From Eriocheir sinensis (lineage: Eukaryota > Arthropoda > Malacostraca > Decapoda > Varunidae), in contig NC_066549.1 in NCBI RefSeq assembly GCF_024679095.1, positions 12,545,477 to 12,609,476 of the forward strand: DNA of 64,000 nucleotides, written 5' to 3'. Every line of letters begins with the position of its first letter. The first letter of the stretch is position 1. The notes under the pieces were generated by a model. It saw only the letters and a program-made list of their open reading frames with translations, made no database searches and had not been told where the DNA came from. Shown here one piece after another: positions 45,266-55,751 of the stretch. Made by a program: the position numbers and the translations under genes.

Positions 45266-45837
45266 GCGGCAGGTGATTCACTCATAACAGATGAACCAGA
45301 ATAAATTACAGGAGTGCTTTCTTTGCCATATTATTAGATACTGTTGCGGCGATTTAAATGAATCTTGCGTTTACAGGGAAGTACTACTACATTGAATTGT
45401 TAATAAATACGCAATACTCTAAGTTTCCCTCAACGGAATGCCATTTTCTATAACTTGTATACCACCAATAGTTTTCTCAAGGGAAGACTACGTGATCTCA
45501 TTCCAATAGCATCGAATGCCAATGTATCCAACATACAGAGTTTAACCAATATTCCGTAGTATTTCTTGTACTTATCCTTGTTAATTCGTATATACTCGCT
45601 CAAATGGAGGCACTCAGACAAGGAGGAGTTCTGTCACCTTTTCTACCTATCATCATACTCCTGACCAAGGTCAAAGGTAAATGAGTATGTTTTATACTCA
45701 TATATTATTAACGTATTATGTGAAGGACGCGCATATAATTATTAGTGTAGTGAATTGGATTGTATCAAGGTAAGAACAATGAACGGAAGTGGTTGGATTG
45801 GTTTATTAGGTGTCTCACATGTAATGTCTTGCCATTG
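45266..45837. other. No gene recognised
   Basis: AT-rich spacer between the two copies of the ~170-bp repeat. Confidence 0.5.
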
Positions 45838-46005
45838 GGGTGTCAAGTCAAATTGTTATGTGATTATTGCATGGATTTAGCCTTGTCTTAAAGCTTTTAC
45901 GTCCAAGTAGAGGCTCCGTGGTGACAATAAACGACGCTGGTGAACAAACTGCTCTGTGTCTAACCACCTTAATTCTTGACACAAGTGAACTTCAGCGGTC
46001 AGAAA
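45838..46005 (+). repeat. Dispersed ~170-bp repeat, copy 2
   Basis: Second copy, 756 bp downstream and in the same orientation. Here the ends GTGTCAAG and CTTGACAC are perfectly inverted, giving a MITE-like unit of about 145 bp (45838-45981). Similarity between the copies extends beyond it (ACTTCAGCGGTCA). Confidence 0.75.
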
Positions 46006-46101
46006 CGCCACAAATACACATAAAAAATGAAGTGCCAGGAAAGTGACCCTGCATCCCCAGACACTCGCTTACACACGCAAACTTATAAAAAAAAAAAAAC
46101 G

Positions 46102-46391
46102 GATAGACGCGATTAATTTTAAACGGAAAGGAGAAAATAAACAATGACAAGAGTAAGACTCTGAAACGGGAGGGGAAAAAAAGTAAGACAAACGCGATAC
46201 CCTCTAAACAGAAGGATGAAAATAAACAATGATAAAAGTGATAGGCATTAAGCGGAAGTAGGAATATCAACAAAATGATAAAGGCGATAAACTACAAACG
46301 GAGGGAGGAAAATAAATAGTGACAAACGCGATTAACTATACAAGGAGAGGGGAATATAAAGTGTGATAAACGCGATAAAACACAAACGGGA
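46102..46391 (+). repeat. ~44-bp minisatellite, left part (7 units)
   Basis: The motif GATAAACGCGATA recurs at 46102, 46146, 46187, 46231, 46277, 46321 and 46365, spacing 41-46 bases. Each unit also has an AAACGGAGGGAGGAAAATAA-like part. Units have diverged by point changes. Confidence 0.8.
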
Positions 46392-46401
46392 GTAATAAAA
46401 G

Positions 46402-46741
46402 GTAAAGGTAAAGGTGCGTGCATACGATATAGCTGCGCGTGGCCGTGGTGCTCATCTCCGATCCGTTGGCCCTTTGAACCTCTGTGTTTATCTCACGCAG
46501 CGCTTTCTGCTAATCTGCACTGTGCTTACGAACACGCTTAGGTTTAAGTTGTCAGCTTGGGTCGGACTTAAGTGAACAGAATTTAGTAGGTAAGAATTAA
46601 TTATCGCGGGACACAGGCCAATGTAATATCCTGGATTGCCACAGTTTACCTTCCCCATGTTTCCCCAGGTTCCCATTTATCGACCAGCACCAGGGGCCGA
46701 GGAGACGACGCCAGGCACGCTGACCACTAAACCGCGGAGGC
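46402..46741 (-). mobile_element. tRNA-derived SINE inserted in a minisatellite
   Basis: On the minus strand the element starts with a tRNA-like head (CCTCCGCGGTTTAGTGGTCA, A-box-like), followed by a body with GGGAACCTGGGGAAACATGG, AGGTAAACTGTGGCAATCC and the CTTAAGTCCGACCCAAGCTG block, and ends in a (TTTACC)n tail. GTAATAAAAG (46392-46401) and GTAATAAGAA (46742-46751) match at 8 of 10 bases as a likely target duplication. The B-box part of the head is degraded. Confidence 0.75.
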
Positions 46742-46751
46742 GTAATAAGAA

Positions 46752-46925
46752 AGAGTAATAAAAACGATACGCTCTAAAGGAGGAACATAAAGTGGCAAAC
46801 GCGATACGCCCTGGACGGAAAGAGAAAGACAACGAGTAATAAACGCGATACGCAGTTAATAAAAGGAGATGAAGGGAGTGATAAAAGCAATACTCACTAA
46901 ACGAAAGAAGGAAAATAACTTAAAG
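46752..46925 (+). repeat. ~44-bp minisatellite, right part (4 units)
   Basis: The same motif continues at about 46755, 46792, 46836 and 46880 after the SINE insertion, in the same phase of orientation. The array was therefore contiguous before the SINE arrived. Confidence 0.75.
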
Positions 46926-47035
46926 GTAATGCGTTCTCTCCCGACAACAATTGCTTCCCAAACTACGCGATTAAGTTCACTCCCCCACCCCAACACTCAC
47001 CCCTCAACCCCCCCACACACTAACACATAACCACA

Positions 47036-47350
47036 CATCCGCAGCAATAGAGATCAAGGTGTCGTAAACTTTCGGGTTGTGTTCTCAGGCGGTGCTGCTG
47101 CTGATGATATTTCCCCCTGAGGGCTTTTAGGTGTGCAATAACTGTTAGAGTTTGGATTTATGGCACGTTGAGTTCTCAGCAGTCGGGGGTATTGGTAGAG
47201 ATAGTTTTCTACAACCTGGTGGGGGATGTAGCGCAAGATGTATTAGTTCATCTGCATCTAATCACTTTAAAGAGACAAGGATATGTAGCAATAAGTCCTC
47301 AGCCGGGGATATGAGGGGATGATCTACAGCCTTATGGGGGAGGTACTGTA
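47036..47350 (+). repeat. Possible old duplication, two ~95-bp segments
   Basis: Segments near 47171-47270 and 47295-47385 share CTCAGC, TCTACA, GGGGGA and TGCATCTA blocks in the same order, at low identity. No gene recognised here or in 46926-47644 as a whole. Confidence 0.35.
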
Positions 47351-47644
47351 ATAAATGAGTGATGCATCTAGGAGCTTAAAGAAGGAGACGACGTGTAAAT
47401 TTTTCTCCGGAGGCAGGACGTTTTGTATTACTCTTTGGTCGTTCGTCACATGCCAACCGATTTATGTCTCTTTTCGGTTTTGTAACTATGTGTTTCCTTA
47501 TATTTCGGCCACAAAAAACGAAGGAAGCAATCAAGTACACTTTATTTCAGCACGTTAAAATTGATTGATAACAACCTTCACGTACAATTGTAGTGCGGCG
47601 ACTACCCTGATGGGCGAGCCTCCCATAACTCCTTCTGCCAAGGG

Positions 47645-47800
47645 AGTACCTCTTTGGCCGACTGGTTAAGGAGCGGCTCTCCCATCTCGCTGGTCGCGTG
47701 TTTGATCCCCCGGCGCCGGCAAAACCTTCCTTGTCTGAATTAATTTCTCGTGTGTTTCGTTACACGCAGAGGTATAAATGAGAAAATTCTGGCATTTCAC
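47645..47800 (+). mobile_element. tRNA-like SINE of a different family
   Basis: The + strand shows A-box TGGCCGACTGGTTAAGG and a B-box-like GTGTTTGATCCCCC about 40 bases later, followed by GGCGCCGGCA and a non-tRNA body. The acceptor-stem halves do not pair and no clear tail was found, so it is a SINE head and not a functional tRNA gene. Confidence 0.65.
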
Positions 47801-48420
47801 AATTAGAGTTCACAGGGTAAGAGGACAGCAATCAAATACTTTTTTTCTTCATTCTTTTTTTCTTTCACACTTACCAACAATTACCCCCCAAAAAATGAAA
47901 GGCAAAGGCACTTATTTCATGTTGACACGATAAACAACCGATACAAAGAAAGGACGATTCTTAAAGAGGGGAGAAGTACTTTGATATTATATTTTCACGC
48001 TTGTTTTGCCGGAGAACTATTTCCTTGGTTGTGAAAAAGAACTGACTCCCTGTAACGGACTATAGTGTTGTCAATGAAAAGATGCGTTTGAATATGTCTT
48101 ACTTTCCCACTACTAACAGACGATTCTAAGAAAATAACACTAAAGAATATGCCTGATATGATAAGAAATGATAGAAATAATAAAAGAAAATCAAAGTTAA
48201 AACATGGGGTCATTTAATGTAAGTTTTAAGAGTTTTCTTGTTCGTAACCTAGAAAACAAAAATCATCTAAGGTCTACAGTGATTACGATGTTTCCTCTTT
48301 CTCGGTTTTGAGTGAATGGATAAAGTGGCAACCTCGACCAGATACGAAACAAGGGACCTAGTGAGGGTCGGTGGGTCAGTTCTGGTCGAGGTGGATGGTG
48401 GTGGTGGTTGTGGTACGGAT
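47801..48420. other. No gene recognised
   Basis: AT-rich DNA without recognisable features. Confidence 0.5.
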
Positions 48421-48451
48421 TTTTATTTATTTATTTATTTATTTATTTATT

Positions 48452-48764
48452 TTTTGTTCGGCACATAGCGCCGGGAGGCTTTCTTGGTGGGGCATGGTGG
48501 TCGGCCTCAGCCCATAATGGCGATGGCAAGTTTCTCATAGTGGCGCCATCTTGCTTGGCTCATGCTGCTGCTCGGAGCTCATATTTGATCCTCTTTAGAG
48601 AGTTTATCTGTAGTTCGGGTTGATAGATGGTCTTTGGGACAGCATGTGGGTAGAAGGCCACTCGACGTTGACTGAAAATTGTCAGTTTGTAGCGGCGGGG
48701 AGGATTTGAACCCGATCCTCCAAGACACCGCGCCCTAACGCTAACCACTCAACCACCGCCTCCC
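48452..48764 (-). mobile_element. tRNA-derived SINE, family A copy 3, head intact
   Basis: The minus-strand head spans about 48690-48764. Its A-box TGGTTGAGTGG (complement of 48745-48755) and B-box GGTTCAAATCC (complement of 48702-48712) match the internal RNA polymerase III promoter consensus. The tail is (TAAA)n, seen as (TTTA)n at 48421-48452. Confidence 0.8.
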
Positions 48765-49256
48765 AATGTTTCTGTGGGTCGGCTTGAGTTGCCTAGGGTC
48801 AACTCTGATCAGCAAGGGCTAGGATGGCGAGAGCGGGTTAAATCAACAAGGAAACCATTCAACGCTTCCTCCTTTCTCGTGGAGATGTGATAAAAGGATT
48901 ATCTGGATATCTTTGGGCCTGTAAACAGTAGCCGCGACGCAGGGAAGCCCGTGTACCCAAGTTTGCTTTTCATCTGCAACGGGATCGAGAAGAAATTACA
49001 CTTCTGTTGAAAGACATAAAGTGGACTGTTGTGAGAAGGAGAACAAGGCAGGAGAAAGGGAAGATGGAGAGAGACAGAGGAGAGGATTTTGAAAAGGCAT
49101 AAGAATAGGGTAGGGAGACATAACAGCGGCGGAATTTACTATTATAAGAAAGAGTGAGAACAGGTCCATAAAGGGTACGAAGTGCAATTAAATAGTCTGT
49201 CCCGAAATGAAAGAAATCTTGAGAAAAAGGAGAATAGAGTAGAGCCCGCGGGGGTC
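48765..49256. other. No gene recognised
   Basis: Mixed to purine-rich DNA between a SINE and the hAT-type element. Confidence 0.5.
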
Positions 49257-49329
49257 GTTTAGGGCAGTGGTTCCCAAACTTTTTTACATTATGGCCCCTA
49301 TGGCTTTCGAAGAAATCGTCACGCCCCAG

Positions 49330-49496
<167 letters not shown>

Positions 49497-49533
49497 TGTT
49501 AACGTGAGGATGATTCTAACAGTGTTACTCCTT

Positions 49534-49677
<144 letters not shown>

Positions 49678-49989
49678 TATTTATTTATTTGCAAAACTGC
49701 AATTTTTGGCAGACGGAATCACGCCCCCATGTATCCAGCTCAGGGGGACGTGCCCCCCAGTTTGGGAACCGCTGGCGTAGGGGATCTTTGAGCAACAGTT
49801 ATTCATCACGAAAGTAATAACGTGTCGGAGGTGGATACGGGAAGCGAATGAAAAGCGTCAGAAGTGGGTACGAGGAGCAAGGGAAAAATTTATAGATCAG
49901 AGACGCCGAGAGAACAAACGAGACAAACAAGGAATTTTAAAGATTTGAAATTTGACAACAGAAACATAAAAGACTTTGGAAGGAGGGGG

Positions 49990-50028
<39 letters not shown>
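49990..50028 (+). repeat. (GA)n microsatellite
   Basis: About 18 GA units after a G-run. Confidence 0.92.
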
Positions 50029-50274
50029 GCCATTAGAGGAGTTTGAAATAGCTCACTTTATATTTTAAAAGTAGTATCCTTCCTCCGTCTCTCTATTACT
50101 CACCCTTCTTCCCATCATCTGTCCCTCTTCACTCCCTGACGAGATTTAGAGTAAGACGGAAGGGAATCAAATGACAATAAAAATGAGTAGAAAAATGATG
50201 TGCGCAGTATTTTTTTTTTTTTGAGGTTTTCATTCTTCGCTGTCCTTAAAGCCTTTGTTAGAGTTGGTAAAATC

Positions 50275-50421
50275 TGTTGTCGTTATTGTTGCTGTTGGTA
50301 TTGTTGTTGTTGTTGTCGCTGTTGATGTCGTTGTTGTTGTTGTTGTTGTTGTTGTTGTTGCTGTTGTTGTTGTTGTTGTCGTCGCTGTTGTTGTTGTTGT
50401 TGTCGTTGTTGTTGTTGTCGC

Positions 50422-50457
<36 letters not shown>

Positions 50458-50480
50458 CGTCGTTGTTATTGCTGTTGGTG
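50275..50480 (+). repeat. (TTG)n with GTC/GCT interruptions
   Basis: TTG trinucleotides with recurrent GTCGCTG interruptions. The Val/Leu translations are by-products. Confidence 0.93.
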
Positions 50481-50616
50481 GTGGTGCCAGTACAATTTTC
50501 CCTTACGTTGCAATCTGGCTTTTTTTTTTTTGAGTCATTCTTTATTTAAATTGATTGACTACACCGCAAAGTTGCTGAATACATACATACATTTACACAA
50601 CAGACTTTTAACCTGA

Positions 50617-50620
<4 letters not shown>

Positions 50621-50700
<80 letters not shown>
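50621..50700 (+). repeat. Compound (CT)24(CA)15
   Basis: CT dinucleotides pass directly into CA at 50669. Confidence 0.95.
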
Positions 50701-50706
<6 letters not shown>

Positions 50707-50982
50707 AATGCCCACTAAATCAAGGCATAAAATTAACTTCCTTTCACTCTCTTTCCAGAACACAAAAGGCCCAAGGAGGAAGTGAACAATGGCGTCGCTC
50801 GAGTGAGTGGAACGTCGACTCTAAATTCCATTACTAACAGGAGGACCCTCGACTTAATAATACATACAAGAGAAAACGAGAACGAGAAAACGAAGACCCA
50901 ACGAAACCTCAGAAACAAACAGTGCAACCAGAGTATGTTTATTGGCGACTTAAATTGAACCAGACACCCCACATTACACTCT

Positions 50983-50986
50983 CTCG

Positions 50987-51065
<79 letters not shown>
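50983..51065 (+). repeat. Compound (CT)35(CA)6
   Basis: CT dinucleotides pass directly into CA at 51053, about 640 bases upstream of the receptor start codon. Confidence 0.95.
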
Positions 51066-51645
51066 TGGAGGAAGGTGTTGTGTCGCGGAGGGAAGAAAAG
51101 AGGATTAGTGGAGGAAAAAGGACGTGAGAGGGAAGGAGTCGTTTTGAGAAGAGGGACGAGTGGGAAGGAGAAAGGAAGGAGGAGGAGAAGGAGGAGGTGG
51201 TGGGAGAAGAACAAAAAGGTGGTTGGTGAGAAGAGCGCGCGCGTGCAAATTTGGAAAAGAAGGTAGAGTGGAAATATATTCATTGTCCTGAGAGCCTGCA
51301 GGTAAAATATATATATGATACGGTGAGAGTTGTGAAGGAGGAAATGGCTTAGGAGAGAAAGAGAGAAAGGAAGGAAAGTGTCGCAAAGTACAGAGGGTAC
51401 GAGAGAAAACGGAAGGGCTCACGAAAGAGAAAGAAAAGAATGTGAGTGAAGTGAAACGTGTGACGAAACGAAAGGAAAGCGGAAAAGGAAAAAAAATGTA
51501 ATAAAGAGGAGACGAGGCTGGTGAGTAAGGAAACATCAGCTGCCTCCCGTGGTGCCTCCCCGCTAGACCTGGCTGGTAAAGGAAAGGAAGGAGAGAGTGA
51601 AGGAAGGTGATAGTGATGCTTGTGGCGTGTGGAGGCTGAGGGGCG
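51066..51645 (+). other. Purine-rich presumptive 5' flank/UTR of the receptor exon
   Basis: About 580 bases between a (CT)n(CA)n microsatellite and the GGA tract, strongly A/G-biased on the + strand. No TATA box or convincing splice acceptor was picked out, so the transcription start and any upstream non-coding exon remain unknown. Open frames here are low-complexity translations and are not annotated. Confidence 0.4.
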
Positions 51646-51688
51646 GGAGGAGGAGGAGGAGGAGGAGGAGGAGGAGGAGGAGGAGGAG
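51646..51688 (+). repeat. (GGA)n tract just 5' of the receptor start codon
   Basis: About 14 GGA units end 16 bases before the ATG at 51705, in the presumptive 5' UTR or proximal promoter of the receptor gene. The tract is purine-only on the coding strand. Its role, if any, cannot be read from sequence. Confidence 0.85.
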
Positions 51689-51704
51689 TTGGTGTTAGCG
51701 AGAC

Positions 51705-52457
51705 ATGAGCGCTCTCGGCATGGTGTCACAGATCACGTCCAGCAAGAGACTGAGTGATGGACTGGAGGAGGCAGGCAGGGAGGAAGTGGAGGAGGTGGAG
51801 ACATGGGAAATGTGGAGTACTTTACCTCCACTCACCAGGCTGACGAGGGAGCCTGAGGTGGAGGAAACTTTACTGGAGGGATTCAACCTGACGGAGGTGG
51901 CGGCGGCGGCGACTACGGGGTGGGAGGCGGCCGTGGGCGGGGCTGGGAGGAGTATCCTGGCTATGGAGGAGTGCGCTGCGCTGCGGCTCCTGAACCACAC
52001 GCTGCCCAACACCACGGCCTGCCTTGAACACGCCCCGCAGTTCACTGAGGAGTCCCAGGTTCGGAGCATCGTGCTGGCCGTCATGGCGGTGCTCTCCCTC
52101 ATCGGCAACACGGCCACCATCGTCAGCATCGCCCGAGAGAAGCGACGTTCACGCTCCACGGTGTACACGCTCATTCACCACCTCTCCGTCGCCGATCTCT
52201 TCGTCACGTTCGCCTGTCTGACCACCGAGGCGGTATGGACGTTCACGGTGCAGTGGCTGGCCGGGAACTTCATGTGTAAGCTCATCAAGTTCATGCAGAT
52301 GTTCAGCCTCTACCTGTCCACCTTCATCCTGGTGCTGATCGGCGTGGACAGGTTCACGGCAGTGCGATACCCGATGCGTCGCTCAGACACTCAGCGCCAG
52401 TGCAGCTACGGCATCATCTTTGTCTGGGTGCTCAGCGGCGTCCTCAGCATCCCACAG
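51705..52457 (+). CDS. Neuropeptide GPCR (corazonin/AKH/ACP receptor group), first coding exon, partial
   Basis: This exon encodes the N-terminal 251 residues of a rhodopsin-class receptor that would sit in the plasma membrane and signal through G proteins to a corazonin-, AKH/RPCH- or ACP-like peptide. An in-frame stop at 51696-51698 lies just upstream, which fixes the start at 51705. The extracellular N-terminus is about 115 residues, acidic, with N-glycosylation sequons at N61, N97 and N102. TM1 is about 119-143 (GN motif, N135), TM2 152-176 (LSVADL, D164), TM3 190-216 with disulfide Cys C191 and a DRF motif at 215-217, TM4 about 234-250. TVQWLAGN before TM3 and MFSLYLSTFILVLIGVDR in TM3 are typical of the corazonin/AKH/ACP group. 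Translation would stop at 52569 if unspliced, and a consensus donor (CAG|GTAAGC) follows Q251 in phase 0. The corazonin receptor is my first guess; AKH/RPCH or ACP receptor remains possible. Confidence 0.9.
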
Positions 52458-52463
52458 GTAAGC
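52458..52463 (+). other. Splice donor of the receptor exon, phase 0
   Basis: The sequence CAG|GTAAGC at the end of TM4 matches the eukaryotic 5' splice consensus. The reading frame loses receptor character immediately after it and terminates 111-113 bases later. No acceptor followed by TM5-like coding sequence was recognised downstream to the end of the window. Confidence 0.85.
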
Positions 52464-54084
52464 AGAATGATGCTCTCTTTTTACGTTTTCTTCTCCTCTT
52501 GTCTCCTGTGTGAGGCAGGTGAGATCCGCTGGGTCACCTTTTGTTTCCTCGCGTCGACGAGTGATTTTTAAGAGCCTTCCTTTCAACATTAAGGATTGTA
52601 TTTTTTCATGTGGTGGTTGGTGGGGGGTGGGGTGGGGGAGGGGGGGTTGTTTGTCCGTTTTGCGTGATCAGTACTATTCCTCTGTTCTCGAGTAACTCCT
52701 TGGAAGGAAGAAAGTTGGTGTAGAAGAGAAAAAGCAAAAGGAACAGAAGGAAAAGGAAGGAAGGAGGAGGAGGAGAAGAAGAGAAAGAAAAGGGGACAGA
52801 AGAGGTTTGTTAGAAAACAGAGAAAAAACTGGGAGAGGACAATGAGAAGGCGGCGGTGCGAGGGTGACAGAAAATAGGAAGTGGTGGTGGAGGAGGAGGT
52901 GGCAGCGACGACGGGGGTGGTGGTAGTGGTGGAGGAGGAAAGGAAAAAGAGAGAAGGATTGCATGCGGCGGGAGGATTTTGAGGAGGGTGGGGACGTGTG
53001 TGTAGAATGTTCAGACAAGCAAAGGGCAGAGTGGGTCAGTGGAACAGCCTCGCTTTGACACCTGAGACGTGAACTATTGCGGAGACGAGGCGTCGCAAGA
53101 CAAGACGAAGTGAAATAAGGTGAGATGACGTGAAATGAGGTAATTAGCGTTGGTTGTGACAATGGAGCTGCTGCAAAGACACTTCCTCCCCCCCACACAC
53201 AAATATACACACACACATATACACTTCCTTGCACATAAGCAACATTTTCGTGTAGCTATAAAACACCTGTTGCATTTGCTTTCCGCAATACACACTTCAC
53301 AATTATCAACAGCCTCGCAGGACTTCTTAATCCCAGTCTCATTTCTAACCTCCGTGGCCAAGTGAAGCTAAAGGCCGGACGAGCTTAGCGCAGGATGAAG
53401 CTTAGTGGGAATACTGGATAGTGGAAGGAATTAGTCTATGAAAGGAAAACGGATCGGAGAGTTTCTGAGAGGCGGGTAAGAGGGTCGAATGCTCAATGGC
53501 TATAAACACCCATGCTCTTCCCCGTCCCTTCATCAGCAATACCTAGAAAAGGAGAGTGAAATACAAGCAAACTGACTGTTATATGCATGCGTGTGAACAG
53601 GAGTTAAGTGAAGACAGGAACAGAATGATGCTTAACGTGTTGTATGAAAAGAAAAACACAGAACTGCCGCAATACCAATGACCTAAAGAACGCATTGAAG
53701 TACAGCCAGAAACTAACCCAAGCACAGAAGATGGAGTCCTAATGAAAGCCTTCCCATCGCGGCAACCACCCAGAGTCGACCAGCGCAGGAAATAAGGTGG
53801 AAATAAGAGGGTACTGCAGGCGGAATGTGATGTGTGGTGTTCTCTATGCGTCTGAAGAGTGGTAAAAGGGTAGAAAATAAGGGTAAAAAAGTCCTTGGTC
53901 TCCCTTTTTTTCTATATTTTGTGGGAAGTGAAGAGAAAGATGGAACATTATCACGAAACTGGAGCCTGAATTTCCGTGAACTGTTTGGTCCTTTTATGTT
54001 GAATACCAGAAAAAAGTCCACTATCATTGCAATTGCTCCGCTGATAAGACCATGCGAGACTCACATTCAGTCAGACACACAAAA

Positions 54085-54117
<33 letters not shown>

Positions 54118-54340
54118 CTCTCTTTCCCGTTCTCTCTCTCCTACTCTTCCAGCCCCCCTCTCTCTTTCTCCTGCTCTCTCTCCCACACAGGCCTTACCTC
54201 CCTCGCTCGCGCGTATTCCCTCAGTAGCCGCCATTCATAATCTTTCTTTTCTCTAATCCACAAAAGCTGGAGGCACACACATTTAACAATTTTATTTTTT
54301 ATTTTTTGGACTAACACACACAGGTCCTCCAGCTTCATTC
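52464..54340 (+). other. Presumptive intron of receptor gene; no further exon recognised
   Basis: This stretch follows the splice donor. It holds a G-rich run (52617-52647), purine-rich DNA (52700-53000), short CA repeats and otherwise unremarkable sequence. No TM5-TM7-like reading frame was found on the + strand. Confidence 0.5.
52617..52647 (+). other. G-run cluster, potential G-quadruplex in receptor intron
   Basis: Several runs of four or more G separated by single bases lie about 160 bases after the splice donor, on the coding strand. The pattern fits the usual G-quadruplex motif in DNA or pre-mRNA. Function is not implied by sequence alone. Confidence 0.6.
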
Positions 54341-54478
54341 ACGGGCCAAGTTGAAGCTGGTCATTTCGCTCTCTTATTCAGCATTCACAGGCCAATTATC
54401 CCCATGTCTGGTTTTTGGTAGGTTGGCAAGGAAAATACGGAAAGAAAAATCACCCTCTGGACTTAATTTCATCAGCGG

Positions 54479-54718
54479 AACTATGGCACAACCAAGGCAT
54501 CTTTATTCATATGCTTTATACTTTCAATCATTTAATAATTTACTAGGCACCGTGGTTCGCTTTTCTTCCCTTACCCTTGAAAGAATAAAAACCTCCCATC
54601 AGAGCAACGGTAACACGGCCAAGGCAGCGTTGTTCATGTGTTTTCTACTTTTACTCATTTACTTAGAAGCTCCGTGGTTCGCTTTTCTTCCCTTCCCCTT
54701 GAAAAAAAAAACCTCCCC
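54479..54718 (+). repeat. Tandem duplication, ~120-bp units
   Basis: Two units share CAAGGCA, TTATTCAT/TTGTTCATGTG, TCATTTA, the block CCGTGGTTCGCTTTTCTTCC and CCTTGAAA followed by AAACCTCCC. They lie beyond the receptor exon. Confidence 0.75.
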
Positions 54719-54929
54719 CAGCACTTATTCTTTTCATTCCGCCCACTCTGCCTTGCTCTCCCTTCAAGCCCTTTTGACGCTGAATGTTAACTCGCTTTAC
54801 GTCGATTACTGGATATTATACCAAGAGCATCAAATGCCTTCCACTTCCCACAAGCACCCACACGCATACGCCTACGGTCTCACCTCCACACACACGCGTT
54901 GGGATGTCCATTATAATTCCCTTTACATG

Positions 54930-55345
54930 CTCTCATTCATTTTCCTCCACCTTCTCCTCCTCCTCTTCCTCCTCGTCCGCCTCCTCTTCGTTCGCCTCCT
55001 CCTCGTCCTCATTTTCCTCCTCCTCCTCCTCCTGCTCTTCTCGTTTCCTTCCATGTTAACAACCGCTTGTCCACTGTCGGGTCGTAACATTTATCACGCA
55101 CAGTACGAGTCACCACTACACCAGCATGTCTTACTACTACTACTACTACTACTACAGTCTGGCTCGGCTAAACGTGCGGTTAACTTATTATGGATAAGAT
55201 ATTTATAAGCATATAAAGAAACGTGACATACATATTTTACAGTGTTGCTAAAAAAATGCTATACTTATTATTGAGTTTCCTTTTCGTTTTGGGATGTGTA
55301 AGTTGTTTCACAATTATATTTGCTTACTACTACTACTACTACTAC
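54930..55345 (+). repeat. TCC-rich and (CTA)n trinucleotides
   Basis: A TCC/CTC-rich stretch (54940-55035), (CTA)n at 55132-55155 and (CTA)n at 55325-55347. Confidence 0.85.
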
Positions 55346-55361
55346 TATTGCTACTACTTTT

Positions 55362-55740
55362 ATTACATTTTTTTTTTTTTTACGTTGTTGCCTATTGCGC
55401 CGGTAGGCATCTTCCCGTTGGGGCCTGATGGTCGGCCCAAGGCTTTTTCCAGGTGGGGCCTGATGGTCGGCCCAGCCCGTTCTGGCGCAGGTGAGTGTTT
55501 ATAGTGGCGCCATCTTGCGTTGGCTCATGCTGCCCCCGGAACTCGTTCTTGATTCGCTTGGACGGCTTCCTCTAGAGTCCGGGTTGATGGGTAGTCTTCA
55601 GGACAGTATGTGGGTAGTTTTAAGCCACTCGGCGGTGACTGAAAAATCCGAGTGGTAGCGTGGGGATTCGAACCCGCGTCGTCCATCACGCGGTGAATGT
55701 GGGCCCAGTACGCTACCAGCTCGGCCACCGCCTACCCTAA
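55362..55740 (-). mobile_element. tRNA-derived SINE, family A copy 4, head intact
   Basis: The minus-strand head carries an A-box TGGCCGAGCTGG (complement of 55716-55727) and a perfect B-box GGTTCGAATCC (complement of 55664-55674). A poly-A tail appears as poly-T at 55368-55381. CTACTACTTTT occurs on both sides (55351-55361 and 55741-55751), a likely 11-bp target duplication, although the site is itself CTA-rich. TGGGGCCTGATGGTCGGCCC is duplicated within the body (about 55419-55472). Confidence 0.8.
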
Positions 55741-55751
55741 CTACTACTTTT

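Noticed and set aside
46102..46925. CRISPR-like regular spacing of a repeated motif
   Set aside because: The ~44-bp units repeat over their whole length with no unique spacers, and the DNA is eukaryotic. It is a minisatellite.
47645..47720. Functional tRNA gene
   Set aside because: A and B boxes are present but the acceptor-stem halves do not pair. The same reasoning applies to the SINE heads at 48.7 and 55.7 kb.
50255..50549. Val/Leu-rich membrane-protein-like frames
   Set aside because: They come from (TTG)n with GTC interruptions.
54351..55208. 285-residue frame downstream of the receptor exon
   Set aside because: I checked it for TM5-TM7 of the receptor. It contains a DNA-level tandem duplication and TCC repeats and lacks receptor motifs.
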